NCBI RefSeq assembly: GCF_000210295.1
Contig: NC_026737.1
Coordinates: 1,178,001 to 1,242,000 of the forward strand
Reading direction: 5' to 3'
DNA length: 64,000 nucleotides
Origin: Trypanosoma brucei gambiense DAL972
Lineage: Eukaryota; Euglenozoa; Kinetoplastea; Trypanosomatida; Trypanosomatidae
Below are positions 12,721-24,040 of this stretch, piece by piece. How positions within the stretch are numbered: the stretch's first letter is position 1; each line of letters starts with the position of its first letter. The notes below the pieces were generated by a model. It made no database searches, was not told the origin of the DNA, and worked only from the letters and a program-made list of their open reading frames with translations. The position numbers were made by a program, and so were the translations under genes.

Positions 12721-13232
12721 CCCCCCCTTCCCCTTCAGTTATTAATCATTTTGTTCCTTTTGAGCATTTTACTTTCCTTTCTTCACCCCACTCCACCCCA
12801 ACATTCACACACACATATATATATATATATGTACACGTACCCGCTTTAAAAACCAAACGAGGTTTGCGCCGGCATAATACCACGGGTAGATTACAAAGGA
12901 ATCTGTTCTTTTTTGTTTTTGTTTATTTGCTTGTTTTTTATTTTCCTTTTTGTCATGAAGGCGTGTGTACGTGTGCTCATACGCGGAAGAGTAGGTGAAG
13001 AAAGGAAAGGAGGGGATAAGGGTATAACGAAAAATGAAAAAAAAATGTGGGGGGAGGGGGAGGGGGAGGAGATAACACCACGTAAGTTGCGAGGGGTTTC
13101 GAAACTGTTCCTTTCGTCAGCCAGTAACAACGTGAACAGCGAAGATAATCGTGACCTAGCAAAGTAGGGAAAAGTATTGAAATATAAAATTAGAAAGACA
13201 ATGTCGATGATAGAAGAAAACAAGAAATTCAC

Positions 13233-14750
13233 TCAATTGTCATCAAAGCTACCAAATGGCCTGTGTCCATTGATGTTTGTAGCCGAAAACCCCCAAGAGG
13301 CGGTTACTTTGGCATCAACGCCCAAGTTAGCAGACTCAGAAATTGTTGCAACGTCATCTGATGGGGCGGTGAATGAGAGGTTGTGGCATTGAGTCACAAC
13401 ATCATCCGCCCTCTCAACCTGGCAGCCATCACCGTTGATATCTCTTCCAGATGTTATATTTGTTTGCCCCGCGTTATCGTAGTCCGCATCACTTATATCG
13501 TTGAGGGGCTCTTCAGGCACAACACCAGCGTCAGAAGCAAATTGCTCGGCAATGGATGCACCGACGTGTTCCATAGGTATACTAGAGTGAGTGATATCTC
13601 CACCGAAATCATCGCAGCCTTCAGCATCGTAGCCATTTTCAAACACACCGCACTTTTGATCCTTCAGGTCTTGCGGAAGGAAGAACTCAGAGGGTACTGC
13701 CTGCACCACTTCTGATGACGAGACTCGCGCTTCTTCTCCCTCCCCCGCTGGTGTCGATGGCGCCACCGGTCGTGCGGTGGCGAGAAGTTGAACAGAAACG
13801 GCCTGATTGGCATCTTTACCCGGAAGTTTTCCAACACGGAAGGCTACGCGGTCACCTGCGCTGAGTGCGCGGAAGCCATGCATTCGGATGTACGACTGGT
13901 GCACAAAAACATCGCCGACAGCCACTGGTGTCCTCTCTAGAGTGGGTTGCGGTGGTGTGGCTTGCTGCTGCTGCCGTGACCTGCCGTCAGCATTACCATC
14001 ACTGAAAGTCCCACTACCTCCACTAGGCGAAGTAACTTGTAGATGATGCGTTGCCGTAAGAAAGCCGAAGCCACGCATCGGGTTGTATCGCTTAACAATC
14101 CCTTCGTACCACTCGCCAAGGCCGTACATCATTCCATTGCCATGCCTGCTCACTACAGCGGCTATCGGTGGCGGTGGTGGTGGTGGTGGTGGTGGTGGTG
14201 CTAACGCGACTCCGGGTTGTAGTGCTGCTGGTGTTGACCCGTGAGATAATACCACATAAACGGACGGCGAAGGAGGTGGTGGCATTAAGTTCCAAGGGCA
14301 CGGTGAGACGGTGGCCGGCGGCATGGGGCTGGCATTGCCGGGACCGCTGATACCGCCACCCCCACCAAGCGAATGATATTGCGGATGTTGAGGGTGGAGC
14401 GGAAAGGCATTTCCAGCGTTACCACCAGCGATCAGAAGCTTTTCGATGCTGTGAAAAACGGCTGGGCTGCCGGCATTGGTTGGTTGTGCACTTGGAGCGC
14501 TACCATTGAGGTTTAGCGATGTCGAAGGCACAGAACCTTGTGAGTGCGGCGGCGGCGGCGAAGTCAACTTCGCAAACGGACCGTCTGCCCGCGTAACTCG
14601 AATGAGCTGACGCGACGGAAGTGCCATCAGTGGTTGCGGTCCTGGCGAGGTGTTCAGCGGAGCACTGGCCGATGCGGTGAGGGGGTTGACGGTATTCAAG
14701 GAAGCTACCAGAACGCCGTCGTGAGTGCATACAGTGGGATGGAAGAGCAT
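13233..14750 (-). CDS. Cold-shock-domain (Y-box type) RNA-binding protein
   Basis: A 505-residue protein. Residues 1-212 are low-complexity and rich in Pro, Gly, Ser and His, including an 11-Pro run at 185-195. A cold-shock OB-fold domain spans about 213-323: the strand-1 segment YEGIVKRYNPMRGFGFL carries the RNP1-like RGFGFL (226-231), and DVFVHQSYI carries the RNP2-like VFVH (281-284). These are followed by the typical GDRVAFRVGK and VSVQLL strands. Between RNP1 and RNP2 sits a Ser/Gly/Gln-rich insert of roughly 35 residues (about 238-273), longer than in compact bacterial or Y-box domains. The C-terminal 180 residues are acidic and unrecognised. An in-frame TAA upstream makes 14750 the first ATG. 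In this family such domains bind single-stranded RNA, and trypanosomes control genes mainly after transcription, so an mRNA regulator is likely. The exact gene name is not known to me. Confidence 0.88.
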   Translation of the reverse strand: MLFHPTVCTHDGVLVASLNTVNPLTASASAPLNTSPGPQPLMALPSRQLIRVTRADGPFAKLTSPPPPHSQGSVPSTSLNLNGSAPSAQPTNAGSPAVFHSIEKLLIAGGNAGNAFPLHPQHPQYHSLGGGGGISGPGNASPMPPATVSPCPWNLMPPPPSPSVYVVLSHGSTPAALQPGVALAPPPPPPPPPPPIAAVVSRHGNGMMYGLGEWYEGIVKRYNPMRGFGFLTATHHLQVTSPSGGSGTFSDGNADGRSRQQQQATPPQPTLERTPVAVGDVFVHQSYIRMHGFRALSAGDRVAFRVGKLPGKDANQAVSVQLLATARPVAPSTPAGEGEEARVSSSEVVQAVPSEFFLPQDLKDQKCGVFENGYDAEGCDDFGGDITHSSIPMEHVGASIAEQFASDAGVVPEEPLNDISDADYDNAGQTNITSGRDINGDGCQVERADDVVTQCHNLSFTAPSDDVATISESANLGVDAKVTASWGFSATNINGHRPFGSFDDN

Positions 14751-17515
14751 GTCACTCAGGTTGATAGCACTTACTGCTGCTTAATATAAATTGTGAGAAA
14801 GAGAAGTCCAAATTAACTAGTTCCTCTCTGCGTTCTTGTATCCCTCAGTCCTGTTTCAAACCCTGCGCCGCTCCGTTCCCCGCCCTTTTTTGTTTTTTTT
14901 TTCGGTTAACGGAATATTGCTGGGTGAGAGCGGAACAAATGGTGTTCGTCACACCTGCTGCTTACGCGCAGATCTTTTCTTTTTTTTCTTCTCCTGTTTT
15001 GGAAGTTGCGTCCCCTCCTATTTGCTTTCCCTTCTTTTCACCTTTTTTTTTGTGTTCAACGAATATGTAACGTGACAAGTGAGCGCCCTCTAACACAAAA
15101 ATGCACGCGTTTTTATTAAAATACAGGCTGTGTCCCCACACACAAAAAGAAAAAGAAAGACAAAGAAGAAGAGGAAAAATGCGTGAGAAAGGTTCGAGAT
15201 AAGAGCTGTTAAAGAAACCCCAGGGTCTACATGCGTAAAAAAGAAAAGCAAACAATAATAGAATTAGTGTTTGTGCGCGTGCTTTGGGTGGTGAGCAGGT
15301 AAGCAAGACAATCCCTGCATCTCTTAGAACAAGAATAGTAACTATAACGGATGTTAACCGTAAAAAGAGGGAAAGAAATTGTTACTGCAAACGCCTCAGA
15401 GGATTGTACGCAGATCTCTACGTACCAAAAAGGAGGCCCTAGCAAAGGATCTAAATCAGTCTGCCTTGTAAAGCACCGCAACGCAACCGCCTGATGAAGC
15501 ATTTCTTCTTCATGGGACAACGGGACTCAACTAGGGGCTTCAAGAGTTACGAGGGGAAGAAGGCCCAGTGGTTGGCTTAACTTTCCTTTAAGCAGGTAAA
15601 TTAGGATGTAACACCTCGGTGCCATCCGTGCAGGTTAAATAGACAGTGAAGAGAGGGGAGAGAAAATATATAACATCCGAGATCATATTCTCGAAGATGG
15701 CCCTCCCGTGCATCTCCAACCGGCTGAAATGCTTGTACTCAACCTCCAAACAGTGAATTGAAACCCCACCCCATGGACACCTCCTCGGTTATTATGCAGC
15801 AAAAAGCACAGTAATGTTAGCCTCGTAGTGGCGGGAGGGCCCCACATGACTGTCACCCGTACCGGTTCATCATCGCAAGTAGTCCGCAATGATGCGCCTA
15901 CCCTTTTCATCCTCCTCCTCCTCTTGACGGGGATCTAAAGGGCTGTCTTTATTTCCTCTTCGATGTATCTGCTAATCCTCGACATGGTGGGCGGCAAACT
16001 TCACAAGAAACTTCAACTCTCATTTTGCTGCTCTTGCGGCCCCATCCGCAGCGACTGCAAAAATATGTCGCTTGGCACATCGTCCCTCAGCCGTTGCACC
16101 TCCACTTTTTCCCGCATCGCTTACATCATCACCACTCTTCCTCCCGAGTTAACTGCAAGCCCTCATACTTGCCGTGATTTCCCTTTTCTGCCCTCACTGT
16201 AGCAACCACTGACAAATTCGACAAGCCGTCATGGTGGGTTCCCCTATCACAGCGGCGCAACAAACAAAACAACTGCCGAACGATATTAACCCCGTTGTTT
16301 TTCCTCAGTCTTTCCTCACAGGCCCCAGTTGTTAACCAACCCCACCGTCACACCGTGAACAAACGGCGGATTTCACACCATCTAGTTCCGAACACACATC
16401 CCTCCTTTGTCCCTTGAACACCAAAGAAATTTCCATAACATTGTGGTGGAGGGCGCCTGAAAACACTGCTGTCCAGCGGGTGGGGCATAAAACACGCGCT
16501 AGATTTAACAGTGCAAGTAGGAAGTGCGACACCGATGGGAAAGAGGCGATAGAAACTCCTCACGTTCCACCATCATCTGTTCATGCATTCAACCTCATTT
16601 GTTCCATTGTTTCCTATATGTGAAATCTGCTCAGATTTCAACGGAGCGATGAAGATACGAAGCGTAGTATGGAACAGAACCTAAGGGGGGAAGACGACAC
16701 GGTGCCATCGCGGATGACCAATTGGTCCCCGTGCATTGTTGCGCACAAAACAAAAGAAATATACAAGGAGCACCAATGCCACTGAGAGTAGGGTTGGTAA
16801 TAAGACTGTGCCCCTTTTTCACAACATTTTTTTAAAAGACGAAATTATGTACATACCTACTCGTTGATGGCGACCTGGCACATCAGCGTGACAAAAACAA
16901 ACACACGTGTGTGTGTGTGTGTGTGATGAAATATTGAGCAAAAATAACAAGTCTCCCCTTCCAAAACCAGCACCTCAAACATAAATGCTAGTTAACAGTG
17001 GGACAAGGGGGTGAAACGGCCGCTTTCAAAGACACTGGAAATAAAATACCTACAATACACGTAGAAAATATGCAATACACGTTTTTTTTTTGATGACAAG
17101 CGAAAACGAAATGAAACGGAGGGGGGAAAGGGGGAAAAGGCAAGATAAACCATGGTGACGAAGACCACCTCTACGCTTGTACAACAACCTTTGTGACATG
17201 TACCCCTCCCTGCTTGTCTCACATTCGGTACTCCGTTTGATTTTTTTTTAAGAAAAAAGATTAAATTTAACCTTGAATAAGGAAAACTGATGTGTTCAGA
17301 GTAGCCTCCTTGGGGTCATACATCATTTTAACCTCCCCTTCCCCGTTGCCTCACTCAATTACAACCTTCACCGACGCTTCGGCTCGATCCCGATACGGAT
17401 GGTTTCATACACCACTCCTCGCACAAAAATCAACATTAGACGAACAGACAAAGAAGTACAGCGTCAGCACTAGAAGGGAAACGGAGGAAATATATTAAGC
17501 ATGCAGTCCTCGCCT
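14751..17515 (-). other. Intergenic: 5' UTR of cold-shock gene plus 3' UTR of the coiled-coil/SPRY gene
   Basis: About 2.8 kb without a convincing gene on either strand. The longest open frames (under 120 codons) show no recognisable features. The base composition is more balanced than the 2-13 kb spacer. A GT microsatellite occurs at about 16905-16924. Confidence 0.6.
15128..15181 (-). promoter_or_regulatory. Putative trans-splice acceptor for the cold-shock gene
   Basis: The minus strand shows a long pyrimidine tract (complement of 15141-15180). The first AG after it is at 15129-15128 in a CACAG context, giving a 5' UTR of about 377 bases. A weaker alternative tract lies at about 14796-14810. 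Confidence 0.45.
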
Positions 17516-19940
17516 TCATACAAACTTAAGGGCACCACCGCCACAATCAAACTCAAAAGCAGGGGAAAGTGGCTGTGAAAGATCCACTCCACCAAAGGCT
17601 ACGCCACAATCCGCGTCACCGCACTTAAAGCGGATCGTTCGTGCAGCCATGTCCAATACACAAGTAACTTCCCCATTCACCTCTATGGAGTTTGAGCGCG
17701 CGAAAGGGGGGTACGGTAAATCCGCAATGCCTAATCGGGGGCAGTACAGCGTCCCACGACCCAAATGAAGCCAGTAACTATTCGAGTACGATAAGTGATT
17801 AAGCGCTGGCGCAAACACCTCAAGAGGTAAGCGACGGTCCGAAAACCCCATCAGGACGTTACCGCATGGGGCAACAACGCGCACGGTATAGATGAAACAG
17901 AGTGGAGAGGGCAGTGATGATGATAATGATGATAACGCACAGGGACTCACGGAAAAACTTTGGTGATCGAGAGCACCTAACGCTGAGCAGGACATGATAT
18001 CGACAACGGGGGGCAGAGGCAAACGGCGAATACTTCTACCTTCCTCCGCCAGCTCAAGTCGACCACCCACTGCGGCAAATGTATGACGCGGCTGCGCATC
18101 ATCTGCGCACGGCGGCCTGGGGGATTGTAGGAATGATCGTGGGTACCACAACTGCTTCAACAGCTCATACGGTCTTCGTGAAGATGGCGTTAAATGCCCT
18201 TCGAGTAGCATCGTGGCCACCAGGGGGCAGCAGAAACCGCTTGATCGTGTAGATGTTTGGACAGTTACTTCATTTTTGGTAGGGGAAGCCAATTTACCGA
18301 CATAACCAACAGCTGACAGCACCTCCATTCCCTCTTTCAGTGCCGATGTCAACGAGTAAATAAGAAGGCCCCCACTCAAACCACTGCAAGTAGATGGCCC
18401 AGAGAGCGCCGGTGGAGCCGCGGTTGCATTTCTTTTTTCCTCCATGTCCTGTACGATGAACCGCAGCGCTCCCAGCTGCTGCCGCAGAGACCCCTCCAGC
18501 CGCTTATCCACACGCCGGGGTATCCTTTCAGGGACTCCTTGGGAAGATAGCCAGTCAAAGTACGGCAGTACAACGTTTAGCGCAGACACAGCATCGAGAA
18601 GCTTCACCACACAGTTTCCAGCAGGAGTTTTCTCCGCCCTCCGTGTCACCGCATCCTCCGTTACGATCGAATTGGTCAAAGTCAGTCGCTGGCTCCCCCC
18701 GGCCTGCAGTTGTTCTCCTTGTTGCTGTGGTGCCACTTGCCTATTAACGAGTGAGAGTGCTTCTATAGCCTCAGTTACCCTTGTCTCCAACTCGTGCAAG
18801 TGTGATTCCAAATGACCTTCCAAATGCTTGAAAAGCTCCGGTGCGACTGCCCCCGGACGAACACTGATCGGCTTCAGCAGTGGAGCAGACTCTACATTCC
18901 TCTGCGCAACACTATGCTCTATGCGAGATACTGAACAGTCTTGAGGGCTCAAAGCATGTGACGTCGCGACGCTACGTTCATTCGGAGACTCTTCCTCACT
19001 TTCACCAGCATTTTTACGGGAAAGGCGAAACTGACATTGCCCTTCCTTAGGTTCTTCACAGTAGTCACGAGGGCTGCTACGATGAGCCCGTTCGCCATCC
19101 TTGTTAACACCCACACACTGCTCTAACGATAAGTTCATGCGCTCGCCCCTCGCCGTGGCGTTGCCGTCGCGCAGTGATAAACCCCGCTGTTGACGTTGTT
19201 TCTTCCGGTCTTCTGCTTGGGGTTGCGGCTGGTCCAGCTCGCTCTGCATGTCGTGAGGCACTGACGACAAATGATGCTGTTCCTGTTGTGCGGCTGTCAG
19301 AGTCATGAGTAGCCCCGCCACTTCTGAACTTGTTTGCCGCAGAAATGCCTCTGCCTGCCGTCCGAGTGTAAGCTCCTCTTGCAGGCGCTGACGAGAAGCT
19401 GCCAGGTCTGCACACCTTACCTCTGCCCCCAGAAGTAGTTTTCCCTCTTGTAACGCATCTAGAGTTTGCCGAAGCCTCGATGCTTCCGCCTGATGTGCCT
19501 CGAAAGTTATGGACATGGCCACACGCTCTCGAAGCACCAGTTGCTGGAGTTCGCGGCACTGCTTTCGGTGTGCATCCGCTTCCTGCCTTAGATAGCTCGT
19601 GGTGGCAGCGGTAGAAGCATCCCTTGCAACTAATACCGCTTCGTATCTCCCCGCTTGGTCGACGATCTCCTGTACCTTTTCCCTGTAAGAATGTTGAAGC
19701 TCTTCGCACATCGACTGAGAGTGCTGCAACAACTTCGCCTGCGTCTCCGCAGCTTTCGCACCTTCAATGAGTTCCTTTTCTATTGTACATGCTACCTCCC
19801 GTAGGCGGCGCTCCACCTCGGTAATCCGTTCGTCTGAGAGCCAATGACCTTGCAACTCGCAAGACAGTTGTTCTTCCTGCTCCCCTTGCGGTCCCTGCGA
19901 GTCATTCGGCTCACATGGAGCCTCCTGATGTCGGGTGGCG
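17516..19940 (-). CDS. Coiled-coil/SPRY protein, 3' part (downstream of a frameshift)
   Basis: This frame is open from 19963 to the stop at 17516. The residue at 19855 is encoded by TTG, and the first in-frame ATG is only at 19711 (MCEELQHSYREK), well inside coiled-coil sequence. Residues just downstream of 19855 (ITEVERRLREVACTIEKEL and on) form a heptad-rich coiled coil of about 200 residues. A polar, charged linker follows. The last about 170 residues resemble a SPRY/B30.2 fold: YWLHLGRGTLY, then VTCVLDMAARTIRF, then CGVAFGGVDLSQPLSPAFEF. The adjacent upstream frame (19911-20942) is also coiled coil and overlaps it. Deleting one base in the four-G run at 19940-19943 would fuse the two into one protein of about 1,140 residues. 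I therefore read this as the 3' part of a single gene; SPRY domains usually mediate protein binding. Confidence 0.75.
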
Positions 19941-20942
19941 GGGACGCCACGGTTTCTCTTCGTCTAGCGTTGTCATCGTTGTTCCTAGCCCCTCGGTATA
20001 TTCTTTTGTGTCAGCTACCACCTCCCCATTCCCCACAACAGGGGCAGTGTTCTCCAACTGCAATTGCTTTACATCCACCCGCCGGTCGCTCAACTGCAGT
20101 TCCTCCGCCACTCTACGGTTCGGTGCCGCTGTGCATGCAAGAGTTTGCTGGGTGGCAGATAGTTGCTCCTCCAGCACTTGTATCCGTTCCGCATTGGTGC
20201 GAGCCTCTCTAAGAGCTTTAGCCTCCGCCTCTTGGACCCCCTGCAGCTCACGCTCCATAATCCGCCGATCCTGCCCCCCCAGTCGCCTCTCACGTTTTGT
20301 CACCTGGCGCGTCGCAGCCACCTCATGCGCCTCGGACAGTTGTGTCCTACGGCAATTCGGGTCACCCGACGGCCATTCAAGCGGTAACTGCCGTGGGGTG
20401 AGCGGTTGCTCCCGGAGTTGTGTTTCAAACTGCTGTTTTTGTAGCTGGTGTGGCGGTGGGCTACAAATTGCGCTTTCTCGCCGTGGTGTCGCCCTGACAA
20501 CTCGCTGAGATGCAGAGCAACCGCCTGTGAGACTTCTCGGTTGCTTCTGGAGGGCCTGCACGCGGAGTTTCTTCCATGACTCGAGCTGTTGAAGTTGAAT
20601 TCGGCCGCGTAGGAACACCTCCTCCTCGATGCATGCCCGCTGCACAATGGCGGCTAACGCCAAACTATTGATGTTTCCGAAGCCGCTTGATTGTAATGCA
20701 CGAGAAACTTTGCTTCTGCCGCTGCGGCCGCAGTCATCATCATAACCACTAACGTCTCCCGCGGAAACTTCGTACTCTCGTGCAGTATCACCGCTCCACG
20801 ACCGCGCGGCAGCTGGCTCCACAGGCGCTTGACACAGGGAAGTAGCACCAACGTTACTGTTTGTGAGGCCCCACAGTGAGGATTCTGTGGAATCCTTCGA
20901 CGTTCTACGGGAAGGATGGTGGAAACTAGTTGATGCCGACAT
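19911..20942 (-). CDS. Coiled-coil/SPRY protein, 5' part (upstream of a frameshift)
   Basis: A 343-codon frame from the ATG at 20942 (MSASTSFHHPSRRTSKDSTE) to a TGA at 19911. About 110 Ser/Arg-rich residues are followed by long Gln/Glu/Leu/Arg-rich coiled coil, for example LQQLESWKKLRVQALQ and RTNAERIQVLEEQLSATQQ. The last residues (RPRHPTSGGSM) look like out-of-frame reading. The alternative frame in the same place continues sensibly into the downstream coiled coil. There is no spacer and no pyrimidine tract before the next frame, which argues against two separate genes. It is either a real +1-type disruption (pseudogene or allele) or a sequencing error. Confidence 0.72.
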   Translation of the reverse strand: MSASTSFHHPSRRTSKDSTESSLWGLTNSNVGATSLCQAPVEPAAARSWSGDTAREYEVSAGDVSGYDDDCGRSGRSKVSRALQSSGFGNINSLALAAIVQRACIEEEVFLRGRIQLQQLESWKKLRVQALQKQPRSLTGGCSASQRVVRATPRRESAICSPPPHQLQKQQFETQLREQPLTPRQLPLEWPSGDPNCRRTQLSEAHEVAATRQVTKRERRLGGQDRRIMERELQGVQEAEAKALREARTNAERIQVLEEQLSATQQTLACTAAPNRRVAEELQLSDRRVDVKQLQLENTAPVVGNGEVVADTKEYTEGLGTTMTTLDEEKPWRPRHPTSGGSM

Positions 20943-22249
20943 ATTTACCTACCGCCTCAACCACAAACGCCGTTGGGGGTGAAACGACGACCCTTATAAA
21001 CGTGAAGATGTGGGGAAACCACAACTGACACGTTTTACGTTTTATCCTCGACTTTACACCCTTCCCAGGCCCAATATGTGTATGTAAGTCCGTACTTATT
21101 GTACCAGCCCTCTAACTCAGTAACGTCAAGCGTGGACGGGCACTGCTGGGTTCCTCAAATCTTCACGTATTTGCGAAGGGTCGACCTCCAGCGGGCGCCA
21201 AACGAAATGTGGAGTGCCTCGACGCCTTTTCTTCCTTTTAAGCCAAATTTCCGTCTACTAACGTTTTGGGCGCTGTGGCCAACGGCGCAACCCGCGAGTT
21301 CCACTCTAGGGAAGAATTGATGTGAACGCAAAGATACGCCAACCAAGCGGAAAGAAAAAAAAAAGGGGTAGCGATCACCGAGTCAGCTGAAGGTGTACAA
21401 AAAATGAATGCATAGTAAGTAGGGATGAGCCCCCAAACGAATGCAGAAGTATACGTTTCTCAAGTCTCTCCAGCCGTCTCGTTAAATCGGAAAAGTGTCA
21501 CGAGAGGGGAAAAGCAAATGAGTGGGGCAGCAAGATCGAGCACTCTCGAAAACTTTTCTGCGCTTCCACCGGCCCCTCACGCCACCTCCGTAAACTTGCC
21601 GCGGCAGCAGGCCCCTGAGAGTGGGAGAGAAGATATTCCCCGAAAAAAAAAAATTAATCCAAAAAAAGAGCCGCAGATTTTCAATGGATGAAAGTCAATG
21701 CGAGACGGAAGTTCCCAAGGTATTTGTGTGAACAAAAGAAAGAAAAAAAATGAAGAATAATACAATGGGAAGCAAATAGAACCGAAAGGAGCAGTGCGCA
21801 CAGGCGTAATATATACAAATATACATTTCTCATTCGAGTACTCTACTTATGCGCAATCTCCTGAATATTCCACTTAGATTAAACCCATCGGTGCTACTTG
21901 CTACACCCACCATCGGCCTAACTTTGCTCTTTACAACACGGTTCCCCCCTTCCCCATTCCCAGTCAGTTGTCATTGTACTCTGTTTTCGCCATTTTCTGA
22001 TCTGTTTCATTCCACAGCTTTCCAGTTACTCCAGCAGCCATTTCTATGTGTTCCACTTGGGTACATTCCAACGTCATCATCCATCGTTTTCCACTTCCAC
22101 TTCCACCTTCGCCTCTTCCTTTCCAATGCGCCGCACGAGCTCATTTTCCCACACTTCGCATAATAATTCGAGTAAAGCAACCACCACTACGCTGTATGCA
22201 AATATAGAGATACACATATGCACAGGTGTAGCTTCACAATACACTCACG
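20943..22249 (-). other. Intergenic region, UTR sequence
   Basis: About 1.3 kb. On the minus strand a T-rich tract (complement of 21352-21365) precedes a CCCTAG acceptor candidate at 21306-21307. It probably serves the coiled-coil/SPRY gene. No gene seen. Confidence 0.5.
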
Positions 22250-22615
22250 CTAGGGGTCTTCATCATCATCGAGTTTCGTTCCGACAGCAATGCGCGGTAA
22301 AGTGCGTGACGCGCCGGCTCTCACCGGTCTCTCGATATAAACGCACTGCTCCGGAGGGAACAAACTCGACCACCCGTCACGCATGCAGGCGGGGATGCTC
22401 ATAACAACACGGCACTGTGGACACATGGCTAGACTGGTATTCTGTGCTAAAATAAGCACAACACGGCATTGGACGCATGTAACGCTGAATTGACGCACAT
22501 GAGTAACAGACGCGCATAGAGGACAACGGACAGAAGGTGCCCCAATGGGATACGCGAGCGTCACTTGACAACCTTGGCAAATAATCTGTCCCGTGCAGCG
22601 CGTTATGGACGGCAT
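22250..22615 (-). CDS. LSD1-type zinc-finger protein
   Basis: A small 121-residue protein with two zinc-ribbon units of the LSD1/LOL type. The first is IICQGCQVTLAYPIGAPSV with Cys13, Cys16, Cys31 and Cys34, matching the family pattern CxxCxxxLxYPxGAxxVxCxxC almost perfectly. The second is VTCVQCRVVLILAQNTSLAM with Cys47, Cys50, Cys65 and Cys68. The C-terminus is a short tail ending in an acidic DDDED patch. Plant LSD1 and LOL proteins with these fingers act in cell-death and stress regulation; in trypanosomes the role of this domain is not something I can state. The start is the only ATG giving the complete first finger. The gene stands alone, with more than 1 kb of spacer on each side. Confidence 0.85.
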   Translation of the reverse strand: MPSITRCTGQIICQGCQVTLAYPIGAPSVRCPLCASVTHVRQFSVTCVQCRVVLILAQNTSLAMCPQCRVVMSIPACMRDGWSSLFPPEQCVYIERPVRAGASRTLPRIAVGTKLDDDEDP

Positions 22616-24004
22616 ATCCCTTCGGCCTTGTTTGTGCTATTAGTTAATTTACAAAACGCTATCCCGTCTACGCGTCCAATCGTTTCTCTTTGTATACTCG
22701 GTTATACACCACCGTTCCCGTCCCTGCTTTCCTTTCACCGTCTTTTTTTTTTTTTGTAATTCCCCCGTTGTCCCTGTGTTCAGGAAAATATGACGCTTAA
22801 AAGTTAGGTATAGGTATGAGTGAAGAAGAAGGGTAAATAATAGGATCAAGTGGGAAACCAGGGAAACGTTCCTCAACAGATTCCCAGACACACATGCACA
22901 TAAATGAATATACATTCACTTAGAGGGGTTTGCACAAAAACAAAATATATGCGCATATGGAAATGAGAGAGAAAGTAGGTTTACACCGCGCGTTAATTGC
23001 CGCAGCCTTCCACTGAAGGTGGGAAAGAGAAAAAAGAAAATCGCTAAACTGACACAGCTGTCAGAGGAGAGGGGGGAAGCCGATGCGTTGGTCCGGTAAC
23101 CTCAGAAGGTGACGAACACAATATTAAATATTTGCGAAACAAAGATAAGTGGTAATACTAACGGTGGAGAGCGAAAGCGCCAACACACAAGCACCCGTTA
23201 AAGTGACGTCTGGCTGCGCTTTGCAAAAAACAATTGCACCTAAGATAAAAAGAAGCAGTCCCCTGAAGCAGAGACCATAATTTGAATTTAGAATACGTTC
23301 CCGCATATTCATTCATGAGTGAATAGAACACTACTTCGGAAAAAAGAAAAAACAGAATAGGTGGGGATGGTGTAACTCCTTCACATAGCAGTTCACCAAG
23401 TAGTGCATGCTGCTCCCTACCCGAAGACGGTAGTCATTCAAAATTTCAGTTTCTATTGTAGCAGTACTGAGCAAAGAAAAAAACGGGAAAAAGGGAAATT
23501 TAAACCTCCGCAACTTCCGTGGAAACGTAGGTCTGCAATATTTTCCTGAGAGCACACCTGTGCAGAGTACCGAAATAGACTTTAAACACAAAGATTTAAT
23601 TAAGAAGTAGCTGTGAAAAAAAAAATAATAAAGGGATGACAGCGTAGAACAGAGGTCAAGCACTGAACCTTGTGTGTTTGTCTGTGTGCCGAAACGCGTT
23701 CACACACACAAAAAAAAACGGAGAAAAACTCAATACACCAAAATTCATTATCTCCGTCGCACAAAAAAAAAAACCTCATCCAGTCGCACTGGATAAAACC
23801 AGGTGGACAAACAGAAGCCTGCCGGCTTTGTTGGAGATTGATGCGGTTGCTGCTACTCCTCCTCTCCGGTATAAAACACACACACATATCCCCCAGTTTG
23901 CACGCACCACCACACTGTCATTCTTGGTTACGTCATCGCCCCCATTCTTGTTGATACAAAAGGATCTCATCTATCTGGCCGGTGTTAACATATTGTCCTC
24001 CCTT

Positions 24005-24040
<36 letters not shown>

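Larger units (their letters stand above)
1911..13232 (-). other. 11.3-kb low-complexity spacer; likely giant 3' UTR of the cold-shock-domain gene
   Basis: No credible coding region is present on either strand. Every longer open frame here is a translated homopolymer or microsatellite run (Phe/Leu, Lys, Asn, Ile). The stretch alternates T-rich and A-rich blocks and holds many simple repeats: TA, CA, TAA, CAA, TGG, TTTTTC, TAAAA and a 14-G run at 9150-9163. The genes at both ends are on the minus strand and the only convincing acceptor for the left gene is near 2189. The parsimonious reading is therefore one transcript whose 3' UTR spans about 13232 down to about 2300. Its sense strand carries many long U-runs and UAUUUUUU-like words (for example the complement of 2943-2950). 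Unseen small RNAs or lineage-specific short ORFs cannot be excluded. Confidence 0.65.

Noticed and set aside
19712..19855. TTG at 19855 as the start of the SPRY protein
   Set aside because: TTG is not a usual nuclear start, and the frame continues upstream into coiled-coil sequence, pointing to a frameshifted gene instead.
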